From positions 1-59,977 of the forward strand of contig CAIONQ010000003.1 in assembly GCA_903859705.1 (NCBI GenBank): 59,977 bases of DNA, given 5' to 3'. The position numbers and the translations under genes are program-made. How positions within the stretch are numbered: the stretch's first letter is position 1; every line of letters begins with the position of its first letter. Below, in pieces: positions 26,389 to 34,975 of this stretch. The DNA is from an uncultured Chthonomonas sp. (GTDB lineage: Bacteria > Armatimonadota > Chthonomonadetes > Chthonomonadales > Chthonomonadaceae). Below the pieces are notes generated by a model. That model searched no databases, was not told the origin of the DNA, and worked only from the letters and a program-made list of their open reading frames with translations.

Positions 26389-27105
26389 TCACTTCTTGAA
26401 ATGGTTCACCTGTTCTGGCTCGCCAAAGGCACCCTTCTGCCCAAATGCTACAAAGCGTACCTTTAACAGATGTAGGCCGTCCATCCGGATGGTGCCACCG
26501 TTCTGACCGCTCTGCCGTGATACACCCAGAATGTCCTCACGCTCCCGAGCATGTGGATTGATGGTGCCAATCAATCGGCCGCCGTCCATATGCCGCAATC
26601 CATTCGGTACACGGAAGAGCACCCAGTTCCACTTCGCATTCTTTGCAGCAATTGGCAGCTCACCGCCATCAACCGCAATGGGATCTGGCAAGGTACCGGT
26701 AAGGAAATTGAAATACTGCGGATTTCCATCTTTTGCAACGAGGGCATCGTCCCCATAAACTTGCATCAAAATGTCTACCGTGTGTTCATTTGCCCACAAA
26801 GTAAACTGGTCGTCAACAGTGTTGAATTTGATCCCCATTACCTGCACACCGGTGTGCCCCCCAACGGTTATGGGTTCGGTAATATGATCGGCACCAGTAA
26901 GGACATGCAGACAGTGCGTCCAGCTGTCGGCAGGAGCAGTAAATGCGGAGTCGATACTTACGAAATGTACTTTCCTGGTAAGGTCCAGGGTAGGGGGCAG
27001 TTTCTCCGGGCTGAAGGGTCCCTTTTTCGCCCTATCGCCTGCAAGTGCAGGAATGCTCAATATCGCCAGAAAAGTGGCCAGCCACACCATTGTGCGAATC
27101 CGCAT
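26389..27105 (-). CDS. small secreted protein of unknown function
   Basis: 238 residues from the ATG at 27105, which gives the signal peptide MRIRTMVWLATFLAILSIPALAG and has AGGAG upstream; the longer frame runs into the ROK gene. The mature part is rich in beta strands (WTHCLHVLTGADHITEPITVGGHTG, FTLWANEHTVDILMQVYGD). No family recognised. The ending VRFVAFGQKGAFGEPEQV has no known motif. It lies 7 nt downstream of the ROK gene and 51 nt upstream of the ABC ATPase, so it is part of the six-gene run. Confidence 0.75.
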   Translation of the reverse strand: MRIRTMVWLATFLAILSIPALAGDRAKKGPFSPEKLPPTLDLTRKVHFVSIDSAFTAPADSWTHCLHVLTGADHITEPITVGGHTGVQVMGIKFNTVDDQFTLWANEHTVDILMQVYGDDALVAKDGNPQYFNFLTGTLPDPIAVDGGELPIAAKNAKWNWVLFRVPNGLRHMDGGRLIGTINPHAREREDILGVSRQSGQNGGTIRMDGLHLLKVRFVAFGQKGAFGEPEQVNHFKK

Positions 27106-27112
27106 AAACTCT

Positions 27113-28081
27113 TTACTCCTGCAGCCAGAGGGCGATGCCAGCAAGGTCCTGTGCTCTGTCTTCCAGAGCGGCAGGAACAATTCGGCATACGTCTGCGCTG
27201 CGCTTCCAGGCATATTCACCGACTGCTCGGCGGATGGGTTCAAGTATCAGATCACCGGCATGTACGGCGATGGTCCCTAAAATCACTACTTCAGGGTTCA
27301 GTATCTGGATGATATTGGCAATACCCAGGCCCATGTAGGTCCCGGCCTCCTCCAAAATCGCCAGTGCAAATGGGTCGGACTGTTTCGCAGATTCAACAAT
27401 ATGTCTGGCGGTTATGTCTTCAACCCGGCCACCAGCCATCGGTAGAACAACCCGGTTTCTGCCCTGGCGAGTGCTGTCCTTTGCCAGGCGGGCAATGGAT
27501 GGCCCAGAAGCAAGGGCCTCAAGGCATCCGCGCTTACCGCAGCCACACAAGGGGCCATTTATAAGCACGGTTTGATGGCCCAGCTCACCCGCCAGATCGT
27601 TTGCGCCGTGGATTAGGCGTCCATCCGCAATGATGCCACCGCCGATGCCAGTACCCATCGTCATAAACACCAGGTTGCGAGCACCGATGCCAGCGCCAAA
27701 CTTCCACTCAGCAAGTGCTGTGGCGTTTGCATCATTCTCCACACGCACCGGCACTTTTAAGTGTTCTTCTATGAGGCGTTTTACGGGTACCGCCTGCCAG
27801 CGTGGCAGGTTCGGAGGAGCGTAGATAATTCCCGTTGTTGTATCCAACGGCCCACCACAGGAAACGCCTGCACCTAGAAGCCGGCTTCGATTAATGCCGT
27901 TCTCGATCAGTAGGCGGTCTACCCCTGCAGAAAGGCTCGCAAGAATCTCTTCCGGAGATCTGTCGTCGCCTCCTGTGGGCTCTCCATACCGATGGAGAAT
28001 GTTTCCTGAAGTGTCTGCAACGCAAACGGCACACTTCGTGCCGCCAATATCTACGCCAATAATTAACTGATCGGTCATCAT
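27113..28081 (-). CDS. ROK family sugar kinase / glucokinase-like
   Basis: 322 residues. The ATP-binding motif GVDIGGTKCAVCVAD is at the N-terminus, GTGIGGGIIADG in the middle, and the ROK zinc site is CGCGKRGCLEALAS following GELGHQTV. No DNA-binding domain, so it is a kinase rather than a NagC-type repressor. It likely phosphorylates glucose, fructose or N-acetyl sugars in the cytoplasm. It is the first gene of the six-gene run with the GDSL hydrolase and ABC-2 exporter. Confidence 0.9.
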   Translation of the reverse strand: MMTDQLIIGVDIGGTKCAVCVADTSGNILHRYGEPTGGDDRSPEEILASLSAGVDRLLIENGINRSRLLGAGVSCGGPLDTTTGIIYAPPNLPRWQAVPVKRLIEEHLKVPVRVENDANATALAEWKFGAGIGARNLVFMTMGTGIGGGIIADGRLIHGANDLAGELGHQTVLINGPLCGCGKRGCLEALASGPSIARLAKDSTRQGRNRVVLPMAGGRVEDITARHIVESAKQSDPFALAILEEAGTYMGLGIANIIQILNPEVVILGTIAVHAGDLILEPIRRAVGEYAWKRSADVCRIVPAALEDRAQDLAGIALWLQE

Positions 28082-28267
28082 ATTTCTTTCACTGGCTATG
28101 GGCTGTGGCTTCTGCCATCTGCCTCTATGTTGCCGTTGTAATGCACCTCTGATTCTCTACGCGTGCTCTGGCTTCCTGCCACCGCTCATAACGGCATCGG
28201 GTTATGATTCTGCAAACGCAATAATTGGCTATTTTATGGCTGCAAATAGGTTTCAATCTCCTCACTA

Positions 28268-28297
28268 TTTGCAATTCTGTAAACACTGTGATACAAT
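28268..28297 (+). promoter_or_regulatory. promoter of the tRNA-Ser gene
   Basis: TTTGCA (28268-28273), 18-nt spacer, TACAAT (28292-28297), 11 nt before the mature tRNA 5' end. Confidence 0.55.
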
Positions 28298-28308
28298 ACC
28301 CGTGCTCT

Positions 28309-28399
28309 GGAGAGGTGGCTGAGTGGTCGAAAGCGGCTGACTGCTAATCAGTTGTAGCAGGAATACCTGTTACCCCGGGTTCGAATCCCGGCCTCTCCG
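28309..28399 (+). tRNA. tRNA-Ser (anticodon GCT)
   Basis: A 91-nt cloverleaf: acceptor stem GGAGAGG/CCTCTCC with discriminator G, D-arm GGCTGAGTGGTCGAAAGC, anticodon loop CTGCTAA in the stem GACTGCTAATC, a long variable arm (TTGTAGCAGGAATACCTGTTA contains a self-pairing stem) as expected for a type II serine tRNA, and T-loop GGTTCGAATCC. It reads AGC/AGT codons. CCA is not encoded; TTCC follows. Confidence 0.97.
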
Positions 28400-28495
28400 T
28401 TCCTTTTCTTTCATGTTCAAAACACCGCTGTGGCTGCGGTGTGATGGCGGCAGCCAGGCACTCTGGTTCCCCATGTTTCAATTAAGGACATGCCC

Positions 28496-29647
28496 GTGAT
28501 CAAGCCATCCCTCCTCAGGTTCTCGCATCGCACTTCAGTAGTTTGCGCTCTCAGTATCTGCACGTCTGCGCTTTGCTGCACTCTGTTCCAAACTCACGCA
28601 TTTGCTTCTCTGCCCGATAAAGCATATACCGGTACTGCCTATGCGTCGTTGCGCCGCCAGGCCCGATGCGATACTGCACTTAGCTACGCCCGAGTTCAGG
28701 CAGATCCCACTTTATACCGTGGCAAAGTCATAGAGATTGCAGGCCGAGTGGGCGGAAGTTCATCGGATGGAGTTACGCTTTCAATAGTTGTTGTTCTCAC
28801 CGATGGCAATGCGGTGTCAGTAGATCTCCCTGCATCTGCCTCTGAGGCGCTTTCAGAAGATCCAACAGGCAGAGTACGCGTACTTGCAGAGGTTGGATCA
28901 ACCGAGATAAGCAACACGCCACCGCTGAAGGCCTTGGGATTTGTGCATGAGGGCGATATCCGCCGCCTTGAGCAGGCAGAAGAAGCTAAAACAAAAGCCG
29001 TAAAAGATGCCGAAGAACGCAGGCGAGAAAAAGAAGAGAAGTGGAAGAAAGAGGCAGAACGCGCCGTTAGCGTAAATCGTGTTCCCGCAGCTCCAATTCT
29101 TCCCCCTCCGCCCGGCGGCTCCGATACCGTTAGCCTGCAAAACTACCTAACGCCGCGCGCGAGGCCGCTGTTCTGGCCGTACTATCGTTACATCGCCAAA
29201 ACAAACGAACGGCTTGATGCTGCAATGGCAGGCAAAATCACGTTCCATCTCCTGAATTTTGCAGATCATAATAATGTTGATCCGCGCCTCGTGGTGGCTA
29301 TGATCTTTGCCGAATCACACTTTGATCCCAATGCCACTTCCCGCTCTGGCGCTATGGGGCTTGGTCAGCTAATGCCGGGAACAGCACGTTCGCTTGGTGT
29401 AGATAACCCCTACGATCCCATTCAGAACCTGGGTGGCAGTATCAACTATCTTCGTAGCCGGCTGGATACATTCGCCGATCATGCGCTCCCGGGGGGCAGC
29501 GTTAGCTTTGAACAGGCAGCTCTGGCTATGGCAGCCTACAACGCGGGCGTTAATGCAGTTAAGCGGTACAATGGCATCCCGCCGTATACCCAAACGCAAA
29601 ACTACGTTCGTAAGGTCATTTCACTATACAGGCAGCTTTGCAGCTAA
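28496..29647 (+). CDS. secreted lytic transglycosylase (SLT domain)
   Basis: 383 residues from GTG at 28496, which lies 7 nt after AAGGA; the ATG at 28490 is too close to that site. A signal peptide covers about residues 10-38. Residues 45-155 are an uncharacterised beta domain (YRGKVIEIAGRVGGSS), followed by a charged helical linker (EEAKTKAVKDAEERRREKEE) and a Pro stretch. The SLT catalytic domain occupies about 235-383, with Glu273 in FAESHFDPNATS, GAMGLGQLMPGTA and AAYNAGVNAVKRYNGIPPY. It cleaves peptidoglycan glycan strands in the periplasm. A very strong terminator follows. Confidence 0.9.
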   Translation: MIKPSLLRFSHRTSVVCALSICTSALCCTLFQTHAFASLPDKAYTGTAYASLRRQARCDTALSYARVQADPTLYRGKVIEIAGRVGGSSSDGVTLSIVVVLTDGNAVSVDLPASASEALSEDPTGRVRVLAEVGSTEISNTPPLKALGFVHEGDIRRLEQAEEAKTKAVKDAEERRREKEEKWKKEAERAVSVNRVPAAPILPPPPGGSDTVSLQNYLTPRARPLFWPYYRYIAKTNERLDAAMAGKITFHLLNFADHNNVDPRLVVAMIFAESHFDPNATSRSGAMGLGQLMPGTARSLGVDNPYDPIQNLGGSINYLRSRLDTFADHALPGGSVSFEQAALAMAAYNAGVNAVKRYNGIPPYTQTQNYVRKVISLYRQLCS

Positions 29648-29689
29648 TTACTTAGGCGCAAATGGCAACCAGCTACAATTCACTGATGA

Positions 29690-29733
29690 AAAAAGCCGGG
29701 TCCCTCGAGAATTCTCGAGGGACCCGGCTTTTT
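29690..29733. terminator. bidirectional intrinsic terminator
   Basis: A 44-nt perfect palindrome (22-bp arms including GCCGGGTCCCTCGAGAA) with A-run on the left and T-run on the right. It separates the convergent transglycosylase and oxidoreductase genes. Confidence 0.9.
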
Positions 29734-29746
29734 GTTAACGCGATTA

Positions 29747-31129
29747 TCAGTACTCGCGGTTGGTAACAATACCTGGCTGTGGGCGTGGGTAGAAACCCTT
29801 TGCATCCGAAATCAGCGGAGCGGGGCTGTCTGCCGTAAGCTTGTCCAGTCCCGGTGCAAACTCATGGTCGCCGTTCAGGATCTGATCGTACGAAACTTCC
29901 ATGCCGGTGTGAACTGCCATACGGCCCATGCTTGTTACAAGGCTACACTCAACGCCGCGTTTAACTTCGTTGTATGGCTTGTTGTTGCGAATAGCAAGGA
30001 TCAGCTCATCCCACTCGTTCTGGTAGGGATCGCTCGCGTCGGTTGACTGCCATGCGGGATCGCCAGAGAAGTCCTTGGTTTTGTAGATCGCAGATGGGCG
30101 GCCAATGTCATTAGCGCGGGAAACAATTGCTGTTCCCTTGGTGCCATGAACATAGCTGGAGTAAATTCCCTGTGCGCCGTTCATACAGCGGCCATCAAAA
30201 AAGAACTTCGTACCATCCTTATAGGTGTACTCTACTGAGTAGGAATCAAAGTTCTGATCTACCCACGGCACGCCCTCGGGGCTGGTTTTGTAGTGGCGTC
30301 CGCCAACTCCCTGAGCCTTCACAGGCCAGTCATTCTTCATCCAGCTAAGGTGATCGATGAGGTGAATGTAGAAGTCCGAGAAGTTACCACCACTGGCCCA
30401 CAGGAAGCTGTGGAATCGGCGAATCTGGTACTCAGTTTCTGGAATGTTTGCTGGCTTTGGAGCAGACTGGAAGGATCCGCCCGGGCCATGCATGCGGTAA
30501 CCACGCATTAGAGTTATATCGCCCAACTCGCCGCCATGGATGCGCTTGGCAAGCTCCTGCATTGGGCGAGAGTGGCGAGACATCAGGCCTACGCCAACCT
30601 TCAGGTTTTTCGCGGTGGCCAATTCGGCCAGCTGCAGCATTTTGCGGCTGGTCGGTCCATCAACGGTAACCGGCTTCTCCATGAAGACGTTTAGCTTCTT
30701 CTCGATAGCATACGTGAAGTGCACCCAGCGGAATGCAGGCGGCGTGGTAAGGATTACCACATCGCCCGGCTTCAGCAGGTCCATTGCCTTTTTATATGCA
30801 TCGTAACCAACAAACCGGTGGTTTGCAGGCACATCCATTTTGGATGCAACTTCAGAAGCCATCAGGTTGTTGTAGCTGGCAGTCAGCCTGTCCTCAAAAG
30901 CGTCGGCCATCGCGATGATCTTGATTGGGCCACTGGTGGTGGAGAGTGCATTGCGTGCAGCGCCGCTTCCACGGCCGCCGCAGCCTACAAACGCAACCTG
31001 TATAAGGTCGTTGCCTGCAGCATGCGCGTTGGGAAGAGTGATGCCACTGAGGGCGCTGGTGGCCACCACGCCGCCTGCAACCTTAATTACATCACGGCGG
31101 GTAGGGGTAACATTGTTTTCAGAAGTCAT
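29747..31129 (-). CDS. TAT-exported Gfo/Idh/MocA family oxidoreductase
   Basis: 460 residues. The twin-arginine signal is TPTRRDVIKVAGGVVATSAL (Arg11-Arg12), ending at NAHAAG. The Rossmann motif VAFVGCGGRGSGAARNAL follows, then EKPVTVDG with the family Lys. The C-terminal alpha/beta domain contains GGNFSDFYIHLIDHLSWM, whose His pair is typical. TAT export implies folding with NAD(P) inside the cell and work in the periplasm on a sugar-like substrate, as is common in Planctomycetes and Armatimonadota. GAAGG lies 7 nt before the ATG. It is probably monocistronic. Confidence 0.9.
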   Translation of the reverse strand: MTSENNVTPTRRDVIKVAGGVVATSALSGITLPNAHAAGNDLIQVAFVGCGGRGSGAARNALSTTSGPIKIIAMADAFEDRLTASYNNLMASEVASKMDVPANHRFVGYDAYKKAMDLLKPGDVVILTTPPAFRWVHFTYAIEKKLNVFMEKPVTVDGPTSRKMLQLAELATAKNLKVGVGLMSRHSRPMQELAKRIHGGELGDITLMRGYRMHGPGGSFQSAPKPANIPETEYQIRRFHSFLWASGGNFSDFYIHLIDHLSWMKNDWPVKAQGVGGRHYKTSPEGVPWVDQNFDSYSVEYTYKDGTKFFFDGRCMNGAQGIYSSYVHGTKGTAIVSRANDIGRPSAIYKTKDFSGDPAWQSTDASDPYQNEWDELILAIRNNKPYNEVKRGVECSLVTSMGRMAVHTGMEVSYDQILNGDHEFAPGLDKLTADSPAPLISDAKGFYPRPQPGIVTNREY

Positions 31130-31383
31130 GAGTTAACCTTCGTATTGGGCAGGATCTGGCGAGGTCCTTGAAATTCGGTAGTCAGCCCAAAGGCTGTTAC
31201 TTGCGGTTGCTTCGACACAGGCAGTCGGGTCTCCTTCCTGTGTTATCCTTATCAGGAAGAATTGACCGCAAATACATCTATTCTGACAATATCAGCCACT
31301 TCTTAAGGGCAAGTATTATCATCTTTCGGCAGATTTGTTTGGTTGTTCGGTCAAAGCATAAAATTGCCAGCAACTGTTGAGCA

Positions 31384-32040
31384 CTATCTTCCCATTAGCA
31401 ACCATGTAATTAGCCCACCAATCACGATGCCCGCAGAGCCTGCAATCAAGCTTGCCGTCACTATCCGGGCCTGAACCGTGGCCGCTACCTTATCTTTCAC
31501 TGTGTCCGGCTTTTTCATTCTAACATTGGATATTGGCACCGTGTAGTTCATGCCGCCGTAACTCATGTCGAACAGTTCTGTGGCAGGATGAAAGGCGCTT
31601 ACCTTGCCAGTACCCCACAATCCGGCACCCAGGCAGTCTGGGTGATGAAATTGCAGCCTTGTACCTGGTATAACAGCAAACTCGTGCACGCCGGTAATGG
31701 GCACCGTGGCCTCACCTGCAACTCTGTAAGCGGCGCGTATGCTGTGTGGTTCCCGTGCTATAACAGTTGCCGGGTAAAGATTGCCGTCTGCCTCTGATTC
31801 TGCAAACACCATATCGCCAACCTGAAAGCTGTCTGCAGAAACCAATATCTTTTTCTCATACAACGCCTGGAGCATGGCTTCACGAGAAATACCCGCCTCT
31901 TCTGCTGCATCCAGATAGAGCGAAACCGAAGCATGTGGATCGTCAGTGCCCACTGTCGTCTGGCGTTCCATAATCTGGGCAGCCCGCCGCACGGTGTCCT
32001 GTATGCTCTCATCGCTTAACTCAATTAGCGTGTTCTGCAT
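31384..32040 (-). CDS. C-terminally membrane-anchored protein with Tudor-like domain, function unknown
   Basis: 218 residues, no recognised family. Residues 1-65 are helical and acidic (SDESIQDTVRRAAQIMERQ, YLDAAEEAGISREAMLQALYEKK). Residues about 70-175 form a beta-rich region that starts FQVGDMVFAESEADGNLYPATVIARE, reminiscent of Tudor/Agenet-type small barrels. The C-terminus IVTASLIAGSAGIVIGGLITWLLMG is a single membrane helix, so the protein would be tail-anchored with its bulk in the cytoplasm. It lies 27 nt downstream of the next gene and is likely cotranscribed. Confidence 0.7.
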   Translation of the reverse strand: MQNTLIELSDESIQDTVRRAAQIMERQTTVGTDDPHASVSLYLDAAEEAGISREAMLQALYEKKILVSADSFQVGDMVFAESEADGNLYPATVIAREPHSIRAAYRVAGEATVPITGVHEFAVIPGTRLQFHHPDCLGAGLWGTGKVSAFHPATELFDMSYGGMNYTVPISNVRMKKPDTVKDKVAATVQARIVTASLIAGSAGIVIGGLITWLLMGR

Positions 32041-32067
32041 GTGGGGTTCCTGAAAAGGGGATGAATA

Positions 32068-32733
32068 CTACTGCTGAGGTAATATCTGCCGAATTTCTGG
32101 GCATGTTGTTGACAACTTTTTTAACAGGCGACCGCACACTTTGTCTGGCGAGTCTTCCATGTCGGATGCGCTCTGCTCAGGGAACGATATGTGAAACGCC
32201 GCTACCGATTTAGAAATCGGCTTACCGTTCTTATCGGTTTTAACGGTAACAATGGCCGCATTATTGCCGGTTTCGCTTGAAAGGTCAAGCTTCAAATCGC
32301 CAACCATGCACTGTTCTCGGTCTATCGTTCTGTTTTTCGGGTCAGCATAGCCTTCGTAATGTACAGCTACCTGTTCCAGGCCAGGTGGCTGCCAGTTGCC
32401 ATCATAGATTACTTTTTGATCTGCTTGCGAAAACGAACTGCTGGTGGTTCCCGGTATGTCCCGGTTGTTGTCTATCTTAATAATCACAATGCCGCGTAGT
32501 TTAGCTTTGTTACCGTCCAGCACGCACGGCGGCATTATTACGCCCGGTACCGAACCGCTCACCGCTACAAACCCTCCATGCAGCTCGTAAACAGGGCGCT
32601 TGATTAACCCGGGAATGATGGACGTTGTAACCGATCGTTTGTTGTTTCCTGGTCTGGATGAGATGACAACTCCCACCGTTCCAAGGCTCACAATTATTGC
32701 AATTCCAATTGCATAGGGTGCAATTCGGTTCAT
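32068..32733 (-). CDS. N-terminally anchored protein of unknown function
   Basis: 221 residues. One N-terminal membrane helix (YAIGIAIIVSLGTVGVVI) is followed by a periplasmic, beta-rich domain: AVSGSVPGVIMPPCVLDGNKAKLRGIVIIKID, then YDGNWQPPGLEQVAVHYEGYADP. Four cysteines are spread over the domain. No family recognised. It lies upstream of the Tudor-like gene at 31384-32040; the pair may form a small membrane complex. A TATAAT-like hexamer on the minus strand (32767-32772) lies 34 nt upstream. Confidence 0.68.
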   Translation of the reverse strand: MNRIAPYAIGIAIIVSLGTVGVVISSRPGNNKRSVTTSIIPGLIKRPVYELHGGFVAVSGSVPGVIMPPCVLDGNKAKLRGIVIIKIDNNRDIPGTTSSSFSQADQKVIYDGNWQPPGLEQVAVHYEGYADPKNRTIDREQCMVGDLKLDLSSETGNNAAIVTVKTDKNGKPISKSVAAFHISFPEQSASDMEDSPDKVCGRLLKKLSTTCPEIRQILPQQ

Positions 32734-32837
32734 GAACAGCGTTGTCTCCCCCGGTCGCTCAAATATATTATAGTGCCCGGATCAACTACGCTGCAGGCGA
32801 AGTCTGGTTTCATGCAGATCTCACACTTTGGGTCCAA

Positions 32838-33002
32838 CTACTTATGTGCCGATCCACAATCCGTAATCAGTTGCGCTACATTCGGATTTTTCTCCAGCAC
32901 TAACCGCAGAATCTCGGCTCTTACCTCTTCTGCTGGCTTTGCCATCAGTTGGATAGGCGGAGTTGGCATAACCATTCTGTAGGCAGCACTCTGCTTCCAC
33001 AA
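32838..33002 (-). CDS. small protein, 54 residues, TTG start
   Basis: A minus-strand frame from TTG at 33002 to TAG at 32838. An AGGTGA ribosome site lies 6 nt upstream of the TTG, a stronger signal than those at the internal ATGs (32975, 32969). The product has a polar start, then an amphipathic helix (AKPAEEVRAEILRLVLEK) and LITDCGSAHK. No family recognised. It is missed by ORF callers that require ATG or a length above 60 residues. The lipoprotein and pseudopilin genes lie upstream on the same strand. Confidence 0.45.
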   Translation of the reverse strand: MWKQSAAYRMVMPTPPIQLMAKPAEEVRAEILRLVLEKNPNVAQLITDCGSAHK

Positions 33003-33070
33003 GTTATATCACCTATTTGGGGATGAATGCTATCGCATCCATCCCCGCAAGCAACTCACATCATCACATA

Positions 33071-33355
33071 CTACTGTTTACCCCTCCTTGCGCGCGGTAG
33101 TACCTGCTTCTCACCCTGTGTGCCAAAAACCATATTGCTTCCGGGCACTGCAGTGTTGCTGCTTGTTGTTACAGCCTGGCTTCCACGTGCAACTGGTGCC
33201 GTTGTAGAGGCCGTTGGTGGTGCGCTAACGGAGCTCCGATCTGGCAGCCCTGTGCTGCTGTGGCCGCATCCCGCCATCACAATCAGCAAGGCTGCTGGCG
33301 GTAGTGCCCGGAGAATCTGCAGGCTGGATCTAACCAGGGAACAGTGCTTACTCAT
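33071..33355 (-). CDS. small lipoprotein
   Basis: 94 residues from the ATG at 33355, inside the end of the pseudopilin gene (overlap 8 nt). A lipobox is present: LLIVMAGC, with the acylated Cys near residue 29. The mature part is short, Ser/Thr/Pro-rich and basic at the end (PRARRGKQ), with no domain. Overlap with the pseudopilin gene suggests coupled translation. Confidence 0.7.
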   Translation of the reverse strand: MSKHCSLVRSSLQILRALPPAALLIVMAGCGHSSTGLPDRSSVSAPPTASTTAPVARGSQAVTTSSNTAVPGSNMVFGTQGEKQVLPRARRGKQ

Positions 33356-34097
33356 TGCTCGGCAACCCATCGATGTTATGCATTCCCTGGTTGTTCACAC
33401 TATCTGCGGGCAGGCTTTTATCGAGTGTAAATGCAAAGCGCAACCACTTTGCATGGCCATCCAAAAACGCATAGTTGTCTCCAGATGTGTGCCTTCCAAT
33501 ATTGGGCGGGTCCAGTATCTGGGCATCAGTGTCTGGATCGCCAATCTTGTATCCAGATCCATCCAGGTAACCGCGCTCCCAATTACCATCCGGTGCTGAT
33601 GCCCACGGGTGGTAATCGAAGAACGCTATTCCGGAGTGCCGTTCGGCCATCATAATCTGCTCGGAAGGGCGAGAGAACATTCCGATAAACGCTCCATGCG
33701 CAAAAAAACCGTTGATTAGATAATCTGTGCGGTATGTTTTCCAGTCTGCCAGCGTAACCGGGTACGGAAACAGAGTAGGTGTATCGCTTACCGATGGATC
33801 GCGGAAGATCTGGTCGTTCTTGATGTAGGGCCGTAGCGGCTGATACCAGGCGTAGAGATTGGCAATTGTCTCCGGTGGCTCCAGATCGTGATGGGTTCTG
33901 CACGTCCTCTCATCCCAATCCTGTGTGTACATTAGAATCGCCAAACCAATTTGGCGAACGTTAGATAGGTCCGCAATGCTTCGTGCCTTTTCCCGAGCTT
34001 GCGCAAAAACAGGAAAAAGAATCGCTGCGAGTATCGCTATTATCGCGATAACTACAAGAAGCTCGATCAGTGTAAAGCCACGCTTAATGGCATGCAT
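33348..34097 (-). CDS. pseudopilin, DUF1559-like H-X9-DG protein
   Basis: 249 residues. The class III prepilin signal is [19 protein letters not shown], cleaved after the Gly. [12 protein letters not shown] follows, a motif I associate with Armatimonadota. The C-terminal H-X9-DG signature is [16 protein letters not shown] (about residues 216-231). These proteins are numerous in Planctomycetes and Armatimonadota and are thought to be type II secretion-like minor pilins or surface anchors. A hairpin lies 52 nt upstream of the ATG. The lipoprotein gene overlaps the 3' end. Confidence 0.9.
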   Translation of the reverse strand: MHAIKRGFTLIELLVVIAIIAILAAILFPVFAQAREKARSIADLSNVRQIGLAILMYTQDWDERTCRTHHDLEPPETIANLYAWYQPLRPYIKNDQIFRDPSVSDTPTLFPYPVTLADWKTYRTDYLINGFFAHGAFIGMFSRPSEQIMMAERHSGIAFFDYHPWASAPDGNWERGYLDGSGYKIGDPDTDAQILDPPNIGRHTSGDNYAFLDGHAKWLRFAFTLDKSLPADSVNNQGMHNIDGLPSNE

Positions 34098-34148
34098 CAG
34101 GGTATCTCCCTTACTTTAAAGCGGGTACAGACAACAATCGGATAAGCC

Positions 34149-34168
34149 CTGCAGCGATAGCGCTGCAG
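34149..34168. repeat. perfect hairpin upstream of the pseudopilin gene
   Basis: CTGCAGCG-ATAG-CGCTGCAG: 8-bp perfect arms and a 4-nt loop, 52 nt upstream of the pseudopilin ATG on the minus strand. It could be a terminator remnant, an operator or an RNA structure. Confidence 0.4.
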
Positions 34169-34225
34169 TCTGTGCCCGGGGGTGATGGGAGCAAAGGAAT
34201 GCGCCAATACATGCTAAAATCACCG

Positions 34226-34294
34226 TGTTCTGGGCGTGATTTAATCATGTTCGGTCCGGCGCATGAGCGTTACGAGCGCTCATGCGCCTTTATT
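34226..34294 (+). ncRNA. candidate small RNA ending at an orphan terminator
   Basis: The extended -10 element TGCTAAAAT (34211-34219) would start a transcript near 34226 that ends at the strong hairpin 34258-34288 plus TTTATT. No coding gene on the plus strand explains that terminator. The -35 is weak and no RNA family is recognised. Confidence 0.25.
34258..34294 (+). terminator. orphan intrinsic terminator
   Basis: GGCGCATGAGCG pairs perfectly with CGCTCATGCGCC across a 7-nt loop and is followed by TTTATT on the plus strand. No plus-strand gene lies upstream within 4.6 kb that is not already terminated at 29690-29733. Confidence 0.65.
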
Positions 34295-34448
34295 CAATTG
34301 CCCTGCCGAAATACCACGCACACCTATCGCTGCACGATTGGGTTCTTATCGTGAACGTTGGTATCTCAACTTCTGTTTTGAAATTAGCGGATGGAAATCT
34401 GGACGCACCGCGGCCTATGCACAAAAAAGAGCAGGACACGGAATGCTA

Positions 34449-34829
34449 TCAGGCGCCAACGGGTGGGCCACGCGAGGAAGCATGCAAAACTAAGAGGTCG
34501 AAACAGTCTTCAGTAGTTTCTGGGATCGAAGCAAACGCGGGTGTGGCAGGCACAAACATATAGGACGGTTGCGCCGCAGATACATTGGTTGCCTGCCATT
34601 CGCAACTTATGCAGTGGTCGCTGGCGGGCGCGTGCAACACTCTGGAAAGTACTGCACCATCGCCAGTAGCGGTTCGCTCGTTTAGCCTATTCGCCGTTGT
34701 GGAGTACGTCTGGCAGCTTGCCGAAATATGGTTATGGTTAAAAGGTAGGACCAGGCAAAGCAAACCATAACACAGGCACATAATTGCGGATATTATCCGA
34801 GTATGTTCATATAACCGTTGTGGTTTCAA
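34449..34829 (-). CDS. small membrane or secreted protein, function unknown
   Basis: 126 residues from TTG at 34829, selected by the near-perfect AAAGGAGG site 9 nt upstream; the frame is open for 27 more codons without such a site. One hydrophobic segment, IISAIMCLCYGLLCLVLPF, is followed by HNHIS and then SDHCISCEWQATN, so the soluble part carries His and a CxxC pair. This resembles small DUF2946-like proteins, but the match is weak. It is upstream of the pseudopilin gene and downstream of the aldo/keto reductase. Confidence 0.55.
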   Translation of the reverse strand: MKPQRLYEHTRIISAIMCLCYGLLCLVLPFNHNHISASCQTYSTTANRLNERTATGDGAVLSRVLHAPASDHCISCEWQATNVSAAQPSYMFVPATPAFASIPETTEDCFDLLVLHASSRGPPVGA

Positions 34830-34975
34830 TACTCTGGTCCTCCTTTCATTTTTCTGCCGCTCTGTCCCACGCACCATCAGTGCAACTCTGGTGGTGAATG
34901 GTCTGCTCACAAACAGGTACGCGGGTTTACCTTCGCACCGTTCCCTGCATGCGTGTATTTATTACGCTTTATGAG

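Larger units (their letters stand above)
34098..34448. other. intergenic region with two hairpins and a possible orphan transcript
   Basis: A 351-nt gap. It holds the CTGCAGCG/CGCTGCAG hairpin at 34149-34168 and a strong plus-strand terminator at 34258-34294, neither assigned to a coding gene. Plus-strand frames across the region have no ribosome site and no residue bias of a real protein. Confidence 0.5.

Noticed and set aside
28423-28441. Terminator after tRNA-Ser (CACCGC/GCGGTG hairpin)
   Set aside because: The stem is 6 bp and no T-run follows it.
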